Positions 6,085-7,225 of a stretch of 7,225 nucleotides of DNA are shown in pieces. Under the pieces are notes generated by a model. It saw nothing but the letters and a program-made list of their open reading frames with translations, ran no database searches and was not told where the DNA came from. Positions within the stretch are counted from its first letter, which is position 1. Each line of letters begins with the position of its first letter. Location of the stretch: contig SDNN01000146.1 of assembly GCA_004524425.1 (NCBI GenBank), positions 1-7,225 on the forward strand, read 5' to 3'. The translations under genes were made by a program, and so were the position numbers. Source of the stretch: Promethearchaeota archaeon. GTDB lineage: Archaea; Asgardarchaeota; Lokiarchaeia; Sigynarchaeales; SOKP01.

Positions 6085-6105
6085 GAGAAATTATTAAGCA
6101 AATTA

Positions 6106-6807
6106 TTATACTTTCTTATAAGCAATCAAATAATCTGCAAATCCAAATAGGTCCCAAAGATGACCTGTTTTAATATGACGATATTTAAATAGATCATAAA
6201 TCAGGAGGATTGGTAATAATAGAATTTTTTTGTAATCTCGACGCACGCCTTCCTTTAGAATCTCAAAACCTTTAATTTTTAGTATTTTTGACAGAGATTT
6301 ATTGTCATAAATTCTTACATGAGTTGCATCATCATAAAAATTTAATGTCCCTTTTTTGTGTGGAAGTTTTGTACTTCGAACCGAAGGATATTCTATGTAT
6401 ATCAAACCTCTTGATTTTAATTTTGGTAATAATTGGAGTAATACTCTTTCTCCTTTAGGCAAGTGTTCAAGCACGTGAGAAAGTATAATCAGATCAAAGA
6501 AGTTATTTGGAATTGGTGAATAATCTAATTTATTAAGATCCAATTCAAAAAATCCATCCATTAGCGAAAGATCTGTTGATGAATAATAGTTTTTAGAGAG
6601 ATCTAATCCATAATAATGGGAATGAGGATATTGGAGCTTAGCTCGTTGAGGAGAATAATTTCCGCACCCTACATCGAGAATGGTACAATCTGTTTTAGTT
6701 AAAAACTTAGGTATGAGGGAAAAACGGAATTCAGAAAATAAATTCTTACGCAAGAATAAGTTAAGTTGCTTAAGGAATGTTTTTGCTCCAAATCTATACA
6801 TAATCAT
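6106..6807 (-). CDS. Class I SAM-dependent methyltransferase
   Basis: This is a 233-residue Rossmann-fold methyltransferase of the Methyltransf_11/23 type. The SAM-binding motif I is ILDVGCGN (43-50). The acidic residue closing strand 2 is D69 (GLDLS); a further acid is D90 (ELDLN). Motif IV is FDLIILSHVLEHL (104-116), followed by LPKLKSRGLIYIEYPS (127-142), the usual strand-5 region. The segment 150-172, with THVRIYDNKSL, is seen in methyltransferases from glycan and lipid gene sets. A hydrophobic, basic C-terminal region (about 190-229, including LLLPILLIYDLF) could touch the membrane. The acceptor cannot be told: a sugar, lipid or small molecule is plausible. ATGs at 6807 and 6801 are both possible starts. 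It lies 58 bases downstream of the small membrane protein on the same strand, so the two could share a transcript. No glycosyltransferase is in view to confirm a glycan role. Confidence 0.85.
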   Translation of the reverse strand: MIMYRFGAKTFLKQLNLFLRKNLFSEFRFSLIPKFLTKTDCTILDVGCGNYSPQRAKLQYPHSHYYGLDLSKNYYSSTDLSLMDGFFELDLNKLDYSPIPNNFFDLIILSHVLEHLPKGERVLLQLLPKLKSRGLIYIEYPSVRSTKLPHKKGTLNFYDDATHVRIYDNKSLSKILKIKGFEILKEGVRRDYKKILLLPILLIYDLFKYRHIKTGHLWDLFGFADYLIAYKKV

Positions 6808-6865
6808 GCTTATTCTAATTTAATGCACTAAAAAAGTTTATGGATGGATTGTAAAGTAGAAAAAA

Positions 6866-7225
6866 TCATGTTTCGATTGAAATCATTTGTCTATTGATAT
6901 AAATCATGAGGATACCACTTATAAGCAAGCAACTTCCGAAAATAAAAAAACTTGAAATAAGAAAATACTCTCCTGTTAGACCACTAATTGTAATATTACT
7001 AAATTGAAAAGTATCAATCGATATATAATTAGTAGCAAATAAATACACTAAATAATATAGGAAAAATGAAGAAAGTATCAGTATAAGGCCTATGCTAGTA
7101 TTTGCTTTAGAAATCAAGCTCGATTCAGTTTTATCTAACTCAATTATTTGACCCGTACCTATATCAATTGCCACTCGTTCTCTATCAACTTTTTTGATGA
7201 GGTAATACACGATTTCTCTTATGGG
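6866..7225 (-). CDS. Hypothetical two-helix membrane protein, 5' end possibly beyond the window
   Basis: I do not recognise a family. The frame is open to the right edge: five further codons (P-I-R-E-I) precede the first start-type codon in view, a GTG at 7210 giving 114 residues, so the real start may lie outside. Positions here count from that GTG. A soluble N-terminal stretch (1-35) contains ERVAIDIGTGQIIELDK (11-27), which looks like a beta hairpin. Two hydrophobic helices follow at about 39-59 and 83-104, joined by a 23-residue polar loop with an NIT sequon (72-74). Basic residues at both ends suggest that both termini are cytoplasmic and the loop faces out. The gene is followed after 58 bases by the methyltransferase on the same strand. 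It may be a small membrane accessory protein; no function can be assigned. Confidence 0.6.
   Translation of the reverse strand, partial: PIREIVYYLIKKVDRERVAIDIGTGQIIELDKTESSLISKANTSIGLILILSSFFLYYLVYLFATNYISIDTFQFSNITISGLTGEYFLISSFFIFGSCLLISGILMIYINRQMISIET

Overview
The window is AT-rich and looks archaeal. It carries a tRNA-splicing endonuclease of the archaeal EndA type, an archaeal PIN-domain ATPase, a [NiFe]-hydrogenase maturation protease, TATA-like A/T boxes about 20-30 bases ahead of several starts, few convincing Shine-Dalgarno sites, and T-tract gene ends rather than bacterial hairpin terminators. The protein style and the sirtuin subtype would fit an Asgard (Promethearchaeota) or similar uncultivated lineage. 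That placement is an inference; no rRNA or other lineage marker is present.

Left part (1-2714). A hydrogenase maturation protease of the HycI/HybD family runs off the left edge on the minus strand. It shares a 97-base divergent promoter region with a plus-strand pair: endA, then a PIN-ATPase of the PINA/COG1855 kind that overlaps the end of endA. This pair is the most informative unit. The EndA has the catalytic Tyr and Lys at exactly the archaeal spacing but has Ala where the catalytic His should be, and its L10 loop has lost its acidic character. It is therefore probably one half of a heteromeric splicing enzyme or a repurposed paralogue. The PIN-ATPase keeps all PIN acidic residues and its Walker motifs, but shows no KH-type GxxG loop before its C-terminal beta-rich tail.

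Middle (2715-4987). The pair converges on a minus-strand major facilitator superfamily transporter (sugar/metabolite porter type), with T-tracts for both directions between them. Upstream of the transporter, on the same strand but with a separate promoter-like box between, is a Sir2 protein deacylase. Its short cofactor-loop region resembles the eukaryotic SIRT6/7 class.

Right part (4988-7225). Three more minus-strand genes follow, more A/T-rich by eye: a PHP-family phosphoesterase lacking one metal-ligand His, a class I SAM-dependent methyltransferase, and a small two-helix membrane protein still open at the right edge. The spacers of 287, 102 and 58 bases suggest separate or loosely coupled transcription. 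The 287-base gap holds only a doubtful 35-codon ORF. I see no rRNA, tRNA, CRISPR array, insertion sequence or origin.
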